Source of the DNA: UMGS692 sp963653425
GTDB taxonomy: Bacteria; Bacillota; Clostridia; Christensenellales; CAG-314
Direction: 5' to 3'
NCBI GenBank assembly: GCA_963653425.1
Contig: CAVJWC010000001.1
Location: 1-64,000, forward strand
DNA length: 64,000 nucleotides
This document shows, piece by piece, positions 55,938 through 64,000 of the stretch. A program made the translations under genes and the position numbers. The number at the start of each line of letters is the position of its first letter. The first letter of the stretch is position 1. A model generated the notes under the pieces. That model saw only the letters and a program-made list of their open reading frames with translations, searched no databases and had not been told where the DNA came from.

Positions 55938-56849
55938 TTATTCCGCTTTTTCGTTCTCTTTTTTAACGAAAAGCCTGTCGGTAAATCTGAACGAGAAGGG
56001 ATAAATTCCCACGACGAACAGGAACATAATCGCGTATCTTACGAGTTTCAGCCAATTTGCGGCTTGACCTTGGCTTGCTATAAGCGCGAATAAAGGTTTA
56101 AGTCCGAGATAAAGTCCCGTAAGAAGCGCAAGTCCTATCACCGAACGGCAGATAATCTGTCCGAGACCTTTTGCGTTTTGAAAGTTCACGTACTTTCTTT
56201 CTATCTTTAAGCCTATAAGCATTCCCACCGTCATTCCGTAGCCGGCAAAAATATCTCCCTGCGTGTTTGCGAAAAAGTCCACGAAAAGAGGCATAATCAG
56301 AAACGGAAGCGGAACCGTCAGTAAAAGCACGGCGAGAAGTTTTTCGTGCTTTCTTGCAAAAGACGGAATAACGAAAGCGCAGAAGATTCCCAGAAGAGCG
56401 CCTACGAGAACGTCCGTCGCGTAATGCGCGCCGAGATAGTTTCTCGAAAACATTATAAGAATCGTCATAACCGTAGCTAAAACGTAAAAGACTTTCTTTT
56501 TGAAGTAATCCGCGAAAGAGAAGTACAGAAATGCGCCGTTCTGCGAATGTCCGCTCGGGAAACTGAAACCGTCTACGGGTTTAAGTATTTTTACCTGATT
56601 TGAAGCCGTCCAGGGGCGGGGCCTTTGAACGATATTCTTTATAACGCAGTTAAGCGAACACGAAGCGCACGCCGCAAGTCCGAGGTATACGGCTGTCTTT
56701 TTGTCGAAAGCCCAGTAAAAAACGCAGAAAACCGCTGCGATTACCAGTTCTTCGCCGAAAAATGTGAATATTCTGTTCAATATATACAGCAACGAGCCTT
56801 CCTGTCCGAGACTTTGAAGCCATACGATAAAATTGATTTCCCAAAGCAT
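55938..56849 (-). CDS. PAP2-family membrane phosphatase
   Basis: A 303-residue integral membrane phosphatase. The ATG at 56849 has AGGAG 6 bases upstream; the longer frame to 56894 has no site. The tripartite active site is intact: KNIVQRPRP, FPSGHSQN and SRNYLGAHYATD. About seven hydrophobic segments are present, with an extended C-terminal half compared with minimal PAP2 proteins. Family members dephosphorylate lipid phosphates such as undecaprenyl diphosphate or phosphatidic acid. It is monocistronic. Confidence 0.88.
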   Translation of the reverse strand: MLWEINFIVWLQSLGQEGSLLYILNRIFTFFGEELVIAAVFCVFYWAFDKKTAVYLGLAACASCSLNCVIKNIVQRPRPWTASNQVKILKPVDGFSFPSGHSQNGAFLYFSFADYFKKKVFYVLATVMTILIMFSRNYLGAHYATDVLVGALLGIFCAFVIPSFARKHEKLLAVLLLTVPLPFLIMPLFVDFFANTQGDIFAGYGMTVGMLIGLKIERKYVNFQNAKGLGQIICRSVIGLALLTGLYLGLKPLFALIASQGQAANWLKLVRYAIMFLFVVGIYPFSFRFTDRLFVKKENEKAE

Positions 56850-57036
56850 AATTTTCTCCTCGATAGCGGGGCTGATATAATAAGGTGTAATCACGCAGAT
56901 ATTTCAGTTGTGCAGACGTTGCTTTTTATGGTCTTTTAAGACAATCCCGTTTTCTGCGTAGCTTTGCGCAGAGGTTCTTTCCGCAAAGGCAATGGTGCTT
57001 TTTCAAACTCTGCGCTTGTAATGAATTTTTATAAAC

Positions 57037-57073
57037 GAAAAACGCCCTACCCCGAAAGACGGGATAAGGCGTA
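57037..57073 (-). terminator. Terminator of rpmB
   Basis: On the - strand ACGCC/GGCGT with a further inner helix and a T run downstream. Confidence 0.75.
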
Positions 57074-57084
57074 AAAACCAAAAG

Positions 57085-57273
57085 TTATCTTGCGGCTTTA
57101 TGGGCAGTTCTCAGGCAGCGAGTACAAACGTATTCGTTCGTCTGTTTACCGTTGATCTCGATTCTTACCTTCTGCACGTTAGCACTCCAAGTATGGGGAG
57201 TTCTTCTGTTTGAGTGGCTGACTCTGTTGCCCGCCATTTTGCTTTTTCCGCAGATAGCGCAAACTCTTGACAT
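57085..57273 (-). CDS. rpmB: 50S ribosomal protein L28
   Basis: A 62-residue ribosomal protein with N-terminal CAICGK and C-terminal CTRCLR, giving a C+ zinc-binding type. The core RVSHSNRRT is typical. AGGAGG precedes the ATG. Its promoter lies 43 bases upstream. The placement opposite yloU-fakA is the common Bacillota arrangement. Confidence 0.96.
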   Translation of the reverse strand: MSRVCAICGKSKMAGNRVSHSNRRTPHTWSANVQKVRIEINGKQTNEYVCTRCLRTAHKAAR

Positions 57274-57315
57274 CTCTTAACACCTCCTGTATGAACCGTC
57301 TTATTCAGCTTGTCT

Positions 57316-57344
57316 ATTGTACCACTTTTTTATGGTTTTGGCAA
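57316..57344 (-). promoter_or_regulatory. Sigma-A promoter of rpmB
   Basis: On the - strand TTGCCA (57339-57344) and TACAAT (57316-57321) are 17 bases apart, the same hexamers as at 6752-6780. Confidence 0.8.
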
Positions 57345-57641
57345 ACGTTTTGACTAACCTTTTGGGAGAAAATCCGTTTTTTTTGTGCTTTTGACGCAGA
57401 CTCTCGGCGTTTATAAGCCTATATGCCTTTTGGGCAGAAATGCCTTAAGGAATTCGTATCGGTATTAAAAACTTAATTTTCAGGTAACATAAAAGTATAA
57501 AATATAGAAAAAGATGCATTTATACGGAAATTTCAAGTCGCTTATACATTTTTATAAGCGAACCGATGTTTTATTATATTGAATTTACGGTTGAAATTGC
57601 ATTAAAAACCGCTCGTTTTTTTGTGAAAGGGTTGAATTTAG
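57345..57641. other. A/T-rich region between rpmB and yloU
   Basis: No gene. A hairpin CGCTTAT/ATAAGCG lies at about 57539-57560, and short palindromic words occur near 57420-57450. Function unknown. Confidence 0.4.
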
Positions 57642-57670
57642 TTGTAAAACTCGGCTGAATGCTGTATAAT
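57642..57670 (+). promoter_or_regulatory. Sigma-A promoter of the yloU-fakA operon
   Basis: TTGTAA and TATAAT are 17 bases apart, 32 bases before the gene. Confidence 0.75.
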
Positions 57671-57701
57671 GTACAGGTAGTAGTATGCAACGGAGGGAAA
57701 A

Positions 57702-58052
57702 ATGCCGCTCATAACGTCTAACGCTTACGGAAAGATTTCGGTTACAGATGAAGTGGTTGCGTCCATCGCAGGCAGACTTGCGATGGAGTGTTACGGAGTA
57801 GTGCAGTTACTCCCTCGGAAGCTCACGGATACGCTTGCGGACATATTCAAACATGCAAGCGAAGGCAGGGGCGTTCGTATCGTCTCGAAAGGAGACAGAG
57901 TTTATATCGATCTTTACGTTATATTAAAGATGGGTACTTCTCTGAACGCGGTTGCCGACTCCCTTAAAAGTTCGATAAAGTACGGCGTTGAAAATTTTAC
58001 CGGAATGATAGTCGAAACGGTCAACGTTCATATAATGGGAGTGAGCTTATAG
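57702..58052 (+). CDS. Asp23/Gls24-family protein (YloU-like)
   Basis: A 116-residue protein of the Asp23/Gls24 family. GKISVTDEVVASIAG and the Gly/Val-rich C-terminus fit the family. In Bacillota a member usually precedes the fatty acid kinase gene, as here. GGAGG precedes the ATG. The function is not well defined; roles in cell envelope homeostasis are proposed for relatives. Confidence 0.88.
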   Translation: MPLITSNAYGKISVTDEVVASIAGRLAMECYGVVQLLPRKLTDTLADIFKHASEGRGVRIVSKGDRVYIDLYVILKMGTSLNAVADSLKSSIKYGVENFTGMIVETVNVHIMGVSL

Positions 58053-58079
58053 CGACGTACTGCAAGGAGAGACGTAAAC

Positions 58080-59744
58080 ATGGCTGTCAATAAAGCTGAT
58101 TGTATAATAACGCCTGCTATACTTAAGAGAATGATAATAGCCGGCGGCAAGTTACTCGAGATAAACAAACAAACCGTAGACTCGCTCAACGTATTCCCCG
58201 TTCCCGACGGAGACACCGGAACGAATATGTCGCTGACTTTGAGATCTGCCGTTAAAGAGATTTACACCGTCTCGGGCAACGATATGGAAGAAATCGCAAA
58301 GAAGCTTTCTTCGGGCGCTTTGAAGGGCGCGAGAGGAAATTCGGGCGTAATTCTTTCTCAGATATTCAAAGGATTTTCCGCGGTTATAATGACCGAAAAG
58401 GAAATAACTCCCAAAATCTTCGCAAAGGGACTTGCAAGCGGTGTGAAAGTAGCTTACGACGCGGTTGCAAAGCCCAAAGAAGGAACGATACTTACCGTCG
58501 CGAGAGTTATGGCTGAGCAGGCTGCAGAGTTTGCCAAAAAGCCTATAACCATGGCTGATTTCCTTAAAAAGGTCATTGCCGTTGGCGAAGACACTCTCAG
58601 TAAGACTCCCGATATGCTGGACGTTCTTAAAAAAGCGGGCGTCGTAGACAGTGGCGGATACGGTCTTCTCGTTATATTCAAAGGCTTCCTTATGGGATAT
58701 AACGACGAAGAGATAACGGGTGCGGAAGATTATAATCCCGCGGCTTCGACGATGGTTCAGAACGCCGAAAACAACATGGACGCCTATATCGATTACGAAC
58801 TTCTCGAAGACATAGAATTCGCTTATTGTACCGAATTCTTCGTAATCAACCTCTATAAGAAGACTTTGCTTTCCGATATAGATAAACTTCGCGAAAAACT
58901 CATGTCCATAGGCGACAGCGTGGTAGTAGTGGGAGATTTATCCTTTATCAAAGTTCACGTTCACACCAACAATCCCGGTACGGCTCTTCAGTACGCGCTG
59001 GAACTCGGGGAACTCGATAAACTCAAGATCGAGAACATGAAAGAACAGAACAGACAGCTCAAAGCGAAGTTCGACGCCGAAAAGAAACCCGTGGGTATGC
59101 TTGCTATATGCGCGGGCGACGGATTCAGGGATATATTCAAAGACCTTCTCGTCGATCAGATTATAGAAGGCGGTCAGACCATGAATCCCAGCGCGGACGA
59201 TATTGCTCAGGCGATCAAGAAGATCAACGCCGAAAGCGTTATCGTTATGCCCAACAACAAGAACATAATTCTTGCTGCGGAACAGGCGAGAGGACTTATC
59301 ACCAACAAACAGGTATACGTAGTTCCCACCAAGAACATCCCGCAGGGACTTGCGGCTACGCTTGCCTTCAATCCCGACGCTTCCGTTCAGGAAAACCTCA
59401 ATATGATGAACAATGCCATCCCGACGGTCAAAACGGGTTCGGTTACCTTTGCTGTCAGATCTTCCGCAATGGACGGTCTTACGGTCAACGAAGGCGACAT
59501 CATCGGATTGGACGGCAACAAGATCGTCAACAAGGGCGATACCGTTAACGAAGTAACCAAGACTCTCGTCAGCGATATAGCCGACGAAGACAGCGAAGTT
59601 CTTACGCTTTATTACGGAAGCGACGTTACCGAACAGCAGGCGGAAGAGCTTGCCGACGATTTGAGAGAAACTTATCCCGATATGGAAGTCGACGTACATT
59701 ACGGCGGACAACCGCTGTATTACTACATCTTCTCGTTGGAGTAA
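58080..59744 (+). CDS. fakA: Fatty acid kinase catalytic subunit (FakA/YloV)
   Basis: A 554-residue DAK2-domain protein. The N-terminal kinase domain (residues 10-205) has VFPVPDGDTGTNM and the ATP-binding GARGNSGVILSQI. A central domain and the C-terminal FakA-type domain follow (DUF1949/DegV-interacting in relatives). It phosphorylates fatty acids bound to FakB/DegV-type partners so that they enter phospholipid synthesis. No fakB gene is visible in the window. It lies 27 bases after yloU. Confidence 0.9.
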   Translation: MAVNKADCIITPAILKRMIIAGGKLLEINKQTVDSLNVFPVPDGDTGTNMSLTLRSAVKEIYTVSGNDMEEIAKKLSSGALKGARGNSGVILSQIFKGFSAVIMTEKEITPKIFAKGLASGVKVAYDAVAKPKEGTILTVARVMAEQAAEFAKKPITMADFLKKVIAVGEDTLSKTPDMLDVLKKAGVVDSGGYGLLVIFKGFLMGYNDEEITGAEDYNPAASTMVQNAENNMDAYIDYELLEDIEFAYCTEFFVINLYKKTLLSDIDKLREKLMSIGDSVVVVGDLSFIKVHVHTNNPGTALQYALELGELDKLKIENMKEQNRQLKAKFDAEKKPVGMLAICAGDGFRDIFKDLLVDQIIEGGQTMNPSADDIAQAIKKINAESVIVMPNNKNIILAAEQARGLITNKQVYVVPTKNIPQGLAATLAFNPDASVQENLNMMNNAIPTVKTGSVTFAVRSSAMDGLTVNEGDIIGLDGNKIVNKGDTVNEVTKTLVSDIADEDSEVLTLYYGSDVTEQQAEELADDLRETYPDMEVDVHYGGQPLYYYIFSLE

Positions 59745-59804
59745 GGTTTTCGGAGTAAAACGAAAAGGCGCGGAGAGGCTTTTGCCTCTTCGCAAAGAAA
59801 ATCA

Positions 59805-60212
59805 ATGGAAAAAGAATGTAAAGTAAGATTGACCAGCAGTGTACTTGGCGACGGCGAGGGTATGGAACTGTTGTCTGCGGGCGTCTGGCGCGAAGATAAC
59901 GGCGTCTGTTCGATAGAATACGAAGAAATAGGCGAAGAAGGCAACCAAAATACTCTCAATAAAATCGTGGTTTCGGGCGACGTTGTTTCGATTTCGAGAC
60001 TGGGCGAACACTCGTCGACCATGGTTTTTCGTCAGGGAAAGACTTCCGATACTTATATCGAAACTCCGTACGGAAACATTCCGCTTTCGATATATTCTCA
60101 GAAGGTTAATTTTGTCAGAAACGATAAAAGCGCAACGCTTGATCTTGTTTATTCGTTTGATTTGTCGGGGCAATTGGGAAACAACGAATTGCGCCTTTCG
60201 GTTGAATATTGA
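59805..60212 (+). CDS. DUF1934 beta-barrel protein
   Basis: A 135-residue small protein of the YwiB type. Its mostly beta, alternating-hydrophobic pattern and segments such as TSDTYIETPYGNIPL and LDLVYSFDLSGQL fit the DUF1934/calycin-like family. No function is established. Starts 60 bases after fakA, and a weak GGAAA-type site precedes it. The next gene follows 41 bases later. Confidence 0.7.
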   Translation: MEKECKVRLTSSVLGDGEGMELLSAGVWREDNGVCSIEYEEIGEEGNQNTLNKIVVSGDVVSISRLGEHSSTMVFRQGKTSDTYIETPYGNIPLSIYSQKVNFVRNDKSATLDLVYSFDLSGQLGNNELRLSVEY

Positions 60213-60253
60213 ATAAAATCACCCGTGCGGTGAATTAAGAGGTATATGATTAT

Positions 60254-60910
60254 ATGAAGATTAAGTGGCGTGGTCATTCATGTTTTGAATTGATTTCGGA
60301 CAGCGGAACGGTCGTTCTGACCGATCCGTTCGACGAGAGCGTAGGACTTCCCGTGGAGCGCGGTATAAAAGCCGACGTCGTTACGGTAAGTCATAATCAC
60401 GGAGACCATAATTTTCTTGAAATCGTCAAAGAAGGCTTTCTTCTCGTAAACGAAGAGGGCGAAACTACGTTCGGAAACACTGAAATTAAGGGTATAAGGT
60501 GTTTCCACGACGACTGCGAAGGAAAGAAACGCGGCGAAAACATAATTTTTTTAATTACTCTGGACGGCGTCGTAATTTGTCATATGGGCGACGTCGGTGA
60601 AAAACCCGAACCTTTCCTTATCGAAAAGATAGGAAAAGTCGACGTTTTATTGATACCGGTGGGCGGTTTTTATACGGTAGAACCGAGCGTCGCGAAGGAA
60701 TACGTGGACCTTATTAAGCCCAAGAAGGTTATTCCCATGCACTATAAGACTCGGAAGTGCAGATACGATATAAAGGAAGCGGGTGTTTTTCTCGATATTT
60801 GTAAAGATTATAATGCGGTTTATACAGGGAGCAACGAAGTATCTTTTACGGCTGAATCGCTGAAAAATTCGAAAGGAACGGAAATAATCGTTCTCGGCGG
60901 AGATTTTTAA
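60254..60910 (+). CDS. Metallo-beta-lactamase-fold hydrolase (UPF0173-like)
   Basis: A 218-residue metal-dependent hydrolase. The metal site motif is SHNHGDHN, with later His and Asp ligands in CHMGDVG and MHYKTR. The opening phrase MKIKWRGHSCFEL is typical of COG2220/UPF0173 proteins. The substrate is unknown. It is the last gene of the yloU-fakA group. Confidence 0.88.
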   Translation: MKIKWRGHSCFELISDSGTVVLTDPFDESVGLPVERGIKADVVTVSHNHGDHNFLEIVKEGFLLVNEEGETTFGNTEIKGIRCFHDDCEGKKRGENIIFLITLDGVVICHMGDVGEKPEPFLIEKIGKVDVLLIPVGGFYTVEPSVAKEYVDLIKPKKVIPMHYKTRKCRYDIKEAGVFLDICKDYNAVYTGSNEVSFTAESLKNSKGTEIIVLGGDF

Positions 60911-61212
60911 AAACGAAAACAATATATAAAAATATACAGATTTTTCAAAAATGTCTTAATAGTCGTTCCGTCGGTTATTGCGGGTTATTTATGTATTAAA
61001 AGCGTTTATTGCCGTAACCTGCGATAAATAACGTAACGAAAGTAATGCTTCGGGGGGGAGTGTAATCACATGCAGGATGAGTGTAAGATTCTGTCTTACA
61101 TATGGCATAGGTGTAGACTTTGAGTTATTCCTCACGTAGTTTTATCCGCAGATTGTTTTATGCGTTGCGGATGACTGATTAAAAATAAGATTTTTTATCT
61201 CGGGAGATTAAA
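60911..61212 (+). promoter_or_regulatory. Leader region of rho
   Basis: A non-coding stretch of 302 bases. Supported hairpins are GTAAGA/TCTTAC (61083-61099) and ATCCGCA/TGCGGAT (61144-61150 with 61166-61172). A G-rich run lies at 61050-61057. No convincing promoter or start codon. rho is autoregulated through its leader in Escherichia coli, so this could be a similar control region. Confidence 0.45.
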
Positions 61213-63063
61213 ATGAAATATACGGAAATTGAATTAAGAGAAAAAACTTTAACCGAACTCAGAAAAATAGGCGGTTCCGTTGGCGTTGCCAAATACAGCA
61301 GAAAGCAGGCGGAAGAACTTATCAGCCTTATTCTTGCCATTCAGGAAGGCGAGGTAGAACCTGCCGTTATGAAACGCGGACGTCCGAGGAAAGACGCTCA
61401 TTCTCAGTCGGACTTTTTGCAGGAACAGAAAAAAGAGAGTAGAAAATCGGTTGCGGAAGTTTCTCAGCCCGTACAGAGAGTTACGGTCTATCCGACCAAG
61501 CCTCAGATTCGCGATTTTACCGAAGAAAATCAGAGAAGAAACGAAGGCTGTATAGATTTCAGAAACAACGGCGAGAACGGCGGAAATTACCAGAACCGTC
61601 AGAAAGTCGGCTCTTACGACGATTACGTAAATTCGCGGATAGTTCAGCCCAAACAGCCTAAAAGAGATCCTCTCCGTCAGAAATCTTCGGGCGACTGGAA
61701 AATCAAAACTCCCGATGGAACTGAAAAAACCGTTGCCGAGCAGACGGACAGAAGTCAGAACGTTCAGGACGGCATAAAGAACTTCGACGTCGCGGACGGT
61801 TATCAGAATCCCGCCAAGTCCGATAATTACGAAGGTCAATCCGTATCTTACGGCGAAGAGAGTTGGAGAGAGAGCAGAAAGCCGATAAAATACGAAGAAT
61901 CTTTTGACGTTCAGCAGGATTTCGACGTTTCGGGAATAGTAGAAGTAATGCCCGACGGATACGGCCTTTTAAGAACGGTAAACTATTATCCGTCCGACGC
62001 AGACGTTTATATTCCCGCAATGCAGATCAAGCGTTTCCAGCTCAGAAACGGCGATAAACTTAACGTCCGCGCAAGACCTTTCCCCAACAACAGATACCCT
62101 TCGGCTATATTCATTTACTCAATCAACGACGTTCCCTGCGATCAGCTTACCGCACGCGTGAATTTCGAAGATCTGACGCCCATATATCCGATGGAAAGAA
62201 TAAGACTTGAAGACGGTCAGCATCAGTTCGACGTGGCTTTAAGAGCGATAGACCTCGTTTCTCCCATAGGAAGAGGACAGAGAGGACTTATCGTTTCTCC
62301 GCCAAAGGCAGGTAAGACGGTTCTTTTGAAGAGCATAGCTCAGGCAATACTCAGAAACTACGACGATATTCACGTTATCATACTTCTCGTGGACGAGCGC
62401 CCGGAAGAAGTCACGGATATAAGAGAAAGCGTAGACGGAGCGGAGATAGTTTATTCCACCTTCGATATGACTCCCGAACACCACACGAAAGTTGCCGAAC
62501 TCGTAATGCAGAGAGCAAAGAGAATGGTGGAAATCGGAAAGCACGTGGTTATATTGCTCGACAGTATCACTCGTCTTTCGAGGGCTTACAATCAGGTTAC
62601 CGAACAGACGGGAAAGACTCTTACGGGCGGTCTTGACAGCGCGGCGCTTTACGAACCCAAGAGATTCTTCGGCGCGGCAAGAAACATCAAGGGCGGAGGA
62701 AGCCTTACCGTTATAGCGACGGCTCTCGTGGATACGGGAAGCAAGATGGACGATATAATCTACGAAGAATTCAAAGGCACGGGCAATATGGAAATTCACC
62801 TGAGCAGAAAGATGTCCGAAAGAAGAATTTTCCCGGCAATCGACCTGAATAAGAGCGGAACGCGCAGAGAGGAATTGCTTCTTAACGCCAACGAACAGGA
62901 AGGAATGTGGATTTTAAGACGTATTCTTTCCAAAGCCGACAACGCCGACGCAACCGAAAAGATTCTGGATATGCTTCTTGCAACCAAAACCAACGAGGAA
63001 TTCCTCGAATACGTCCGTTCAAAAATCGGTACGAAGCAAAACAAACCCAATCCTACGCTATAA
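61213..63063 (+). CDS. rho: Transcription termination factor Rho with long N-terminal low-complexity region
   Basis: A 616-residue hexameric RNA helicase. A short N-terminal SAP-like domain (residues 1-50) is followed by a Gln/Asn/Arg/Asp-rich insert (about 55-230), then the RNA-binding domain beginning VEVMPDGYGLLR. The motor domain has Walker A PKAGKT, ILLVDERPEEV and LDSITRLSRAYN, plus the Q-loop SGKTLTGGLD-like segment TGKTLTGGLD. The insert is typical of Rho from several high-GC and gut lineages. GGGAG precedes the ATG at 61213. Confidence 0.94.
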   Translation: MKYTEIELREKTLTELRKIGGSVGVAKYSRKQAEELISLILAIQEGEVEPAVMKRGRPRKDAHSQSDFLQEQKKESRKSVAEVSQPVQRVTVYPTKPQIRDFTEENQRRNEGCIDFRNNGENGGNYQNRQKVGSYDDYVNSRIVQPKQPKRDPLRQKSSGDWKIKTPDGTEKTVAEQTDRSQNVQDGIKNFDVADGYQNPAKSDNYEGQSVSYGEESWRESRKPIKYEESFDVQQDFDVSGIVEVMPDGYGLLRTVNYYPSDADVYIPAMQIKRFQLRNGDKLNVRARPFPNNRYPSAIFIYSINDVPCDQLTARVNFEDLTPIYPMERIRLEDGQHQFDVALRAIDLVSPIGRGQRGLIVSPPKAGKTVLLKSIAQAILRNYDDIHVIILLVDERPEEVTDIRESVDGAEIVYSTFDMTPEHHTKVAELVMQRAKRMVEIGKHVVILLDSITRLSRAYNQVTEQTGKTLTGGLDSAALYEPKRFFGAARNIKGGGSLTVIATALVDTGSKMDDIIYEEFKGTGNMEIHLSRKMSERRIFPAIDLNKSGTRREELLLNANEQEGMWILRRILSKADNADATEKILDMLLATKTNEEFLEYVRSKIGTKQNKPNPTL

Positions 63064-63113
63064 ACTTACAGCGTAAAATATGACGCTATAAACTTATAGT
63101 GCAGAATATGACG
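63058..63113 (+). repeat. 28-base tandem duplication at the rho stop codon
   Basis: 63058-63085 and 63086-63113 match at 24 of 28 positions. The first copy contains the rho stop codon. Confidence 0.8.
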
Positions 63114-63166
63114 ATAGATAATGAAACTATAATTCCCTACAGGGCTTTCAGCCCAAACACCGACCC

Positions 63167-63202
63167 AAAACCGCAACGCCCGAAATCGTTGCGGTTTTTT
63201 TT
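63167..63202 (+). terminator. Terminator of rho
   Basis: A 12-bp stem AAAACCGCAACG/CGTTGCGGTTTT with an 8-base loop and T run. Confidence 0.9.
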
Positions 63203-63276
63203 GCCGAATTCAGACTTTTATTTGCGTTTGTTCTTTCCGCATTTTTCAGGAAATTTGCGGAAAAAAGCTATTTCTG

Positions 63277-63305
63277 TTGCATTATTTTTTGATTTATGAT
63301 ATTAT
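63277..63305 (+). promoter_or_regulatory. Sigma-A promoter of the last gene
   Basis: TTGCAT and TATTAT are 17 bases apart. The start point is near 63312. Confidence 0.7.
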
Positions 63306-63311
63306 ATAGGT

Positions 63312-63470
63312 CATACGGAGAGGTATCCGTAAAAGGGTTGACGTTTCGGGCTTTTATCCGATTGTTTTCAGGCGCGTCGCGCGCCGGACGTTATACCGTC
63401 GCATTTGGGGGAAGAACGGCGGAATATCGGTAAAATTACGGACAGGGCTATACAGCGAAACGTCTCATGG
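63312..63470 (+). ncRNA. Structured leader of the last gene (unknown class)
   Basis: A hairpin TACGGA/TCCGTA at 63314-63331 is followed by a closed multi-branch unit: GACGTTTCG (63340-63348) pairs with CGAAACGTC (63456-63464), enclosing a GGCGCG/CGCGCC hairpin (63371-63385) and further short helices. This is riboswitch-like or sRNA-like organisation, but it matches no class I recognise. Confidence 0.55.
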
Positions 63471-63485
63471 AAATGAGGATTAAAA

Positions 63486-64000
63486 ATGGCGAAAGATAAA
63501 AACGAGTTGTCAACGGAAAAAGGCGCGCTTTTCAGATTGCCCGATTCTTACTTTGACGGCGTAAAAACGGAGAAAACGCTGGATTTTCTTAACGACGGAG
63601 CAACTTATACGTTTACTCCGCAAAACGAAGCTTACGGAGAAGAAAAGCTTTCGGGCGATTCTCTGCGTGGCGACGTTATGGATTCAGAGGGCGAAAGCAT
63701 AGGCGTTTTCGATTTCGACGGAGGGTATATTCCCGCAACGAAGAAGAAACAGCTTGCGCAAAAGCAGAAAGATCAGACAAAAGTGCAGGAAGAAGAGGAC
63801 GAAGAACCCGTTAAACGCAGGGCTTCGGACGGCATTCAGATAGTAGACCTTCCCGTTGAGATAAAGCCCGCGTCGCAACAGATTCTGCCGACGGCTATCG
63901 GGGATAATTTCGGCGGTTCTCAGTTCAGAACGGCTGTTATCAACGGAGAAAGAGTAGTTTACGCGCCCATGGATTCCATGATGAACGGAGGAATGAATCC
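63486..64000 (+). CDS. Unrecognised protein, 3' end outside window
   Basis: At least 171 residues, no stop before the window end. GAGG precedes the ATG. The visible part is soluble and hydrophilic, with Glu/Lys/Gln-rich segments around residues 80-110 and no signal peptide, membrane helix or recognised domain. It has its own promoter and structured leader, so it is regulated separately from rho. Function unknown. Confidence 0.65.
   Translation, partial: MAKDKNELSTEKGALFRLPDSYFDGVKTEKTLDFLNDGATYTFTPQNEAYGEEKLSGDSLRGDVMDSEGESIGVFDFDGGYIPATKKKQLAQKQKDQTKVQEEEDEEPVKRRASDGIQIVDLPVEIKPASQQILPTAIGDNFGGSQFRTAVINGERVVYAPMDSMMNGGMN

Noticed and set aside
1..64000. tRNA, rRNA, prophage or transposase genes
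   Set aside because: No supporting sequence was recognised on either strand.

Overview
The window looks like chromosomal DNA from a spore-forming, Gram-positive-type Bacillota of the Clostridia, probably a gut lineage (perhaps Christensenellales-like, which is only an impression). The evidence is spoIIR, a GerW/YtfJ-type sporulation gene beside a DacF-like carboxypeptidase, lipoboxes on several secreted proteins, an lgt gene, a DivIVA-like protein, YloU/FakA-like genes, strong AGGAGG ribosome sites and sigma-A promoters. I see no rRNA, tRNA, phage, insertion sequence or CRISPR array.

Left part (1-12213), all on +: a truncated SipW-type signal peptidase, a membrane-anchored McrB-like AAA+ ATPase, a DUF2357-like partner and a second SipW-type peptidase form a tight operon of unknown role. 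A membrane EAL phosphodiesterase follows. Then comes a second operon with its own promoter: GGDEF-REC-HD-GYP protein, solute-binding lipoprotein, hybrid histidine kinase and HPt protein. Read together, these make a complete phosphorelay that could feed a ligand signal into cyclic-di-GMP turnover.

Middle-left (12214-24833): on - lie a PPOX-fold flavoprotein with a low-molecular-weight phosphatase, an ABC/FtsX export operon with a membrane-anchored extracellular protein, a small lipoprotein and spoIIR. On + lie the DUF2953-like/gerW/dacF cluster, a GNAT acetyltransferase, a sirtuin and a MarR regulator. Several intergenic stretches here are purine-rich and repetitive.

Centre (24834-47353): three giant paralogous surface proteases (1896, 2042 and 2042 residues), each with a subtilisin domain followed by BspA-type leucine-rich repeats, occupy about 18 kb. 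They alternate with a MarR regulator whose promoter carries palindromes and with a TetR-ABC-2 transporter operon whose promoter carries an operator-like inverted repeat. The third protease has a leader of about 300 nt with predicted structure.

Right part (47354-64000): housekeeping genes, namely rluB-type pseudouridine synthase, cytidylate-kinase-like protein, thiN, acetoacetyl-CoA synthetase, the lgt-pncB-divIVA operon, a PAP2 phosphatase, rpmB, the yloU-fakA-DUF1934-MBL operon and rho with a long low-complexity N-terminal region. A last, unrecognised gene runs off the window and is preceded by a structured leader.

Fifteen sigma-A-type promoters could be placed by eye, and all have a 17-bp spacer. 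Intrinsic terminators are clear after most operons.
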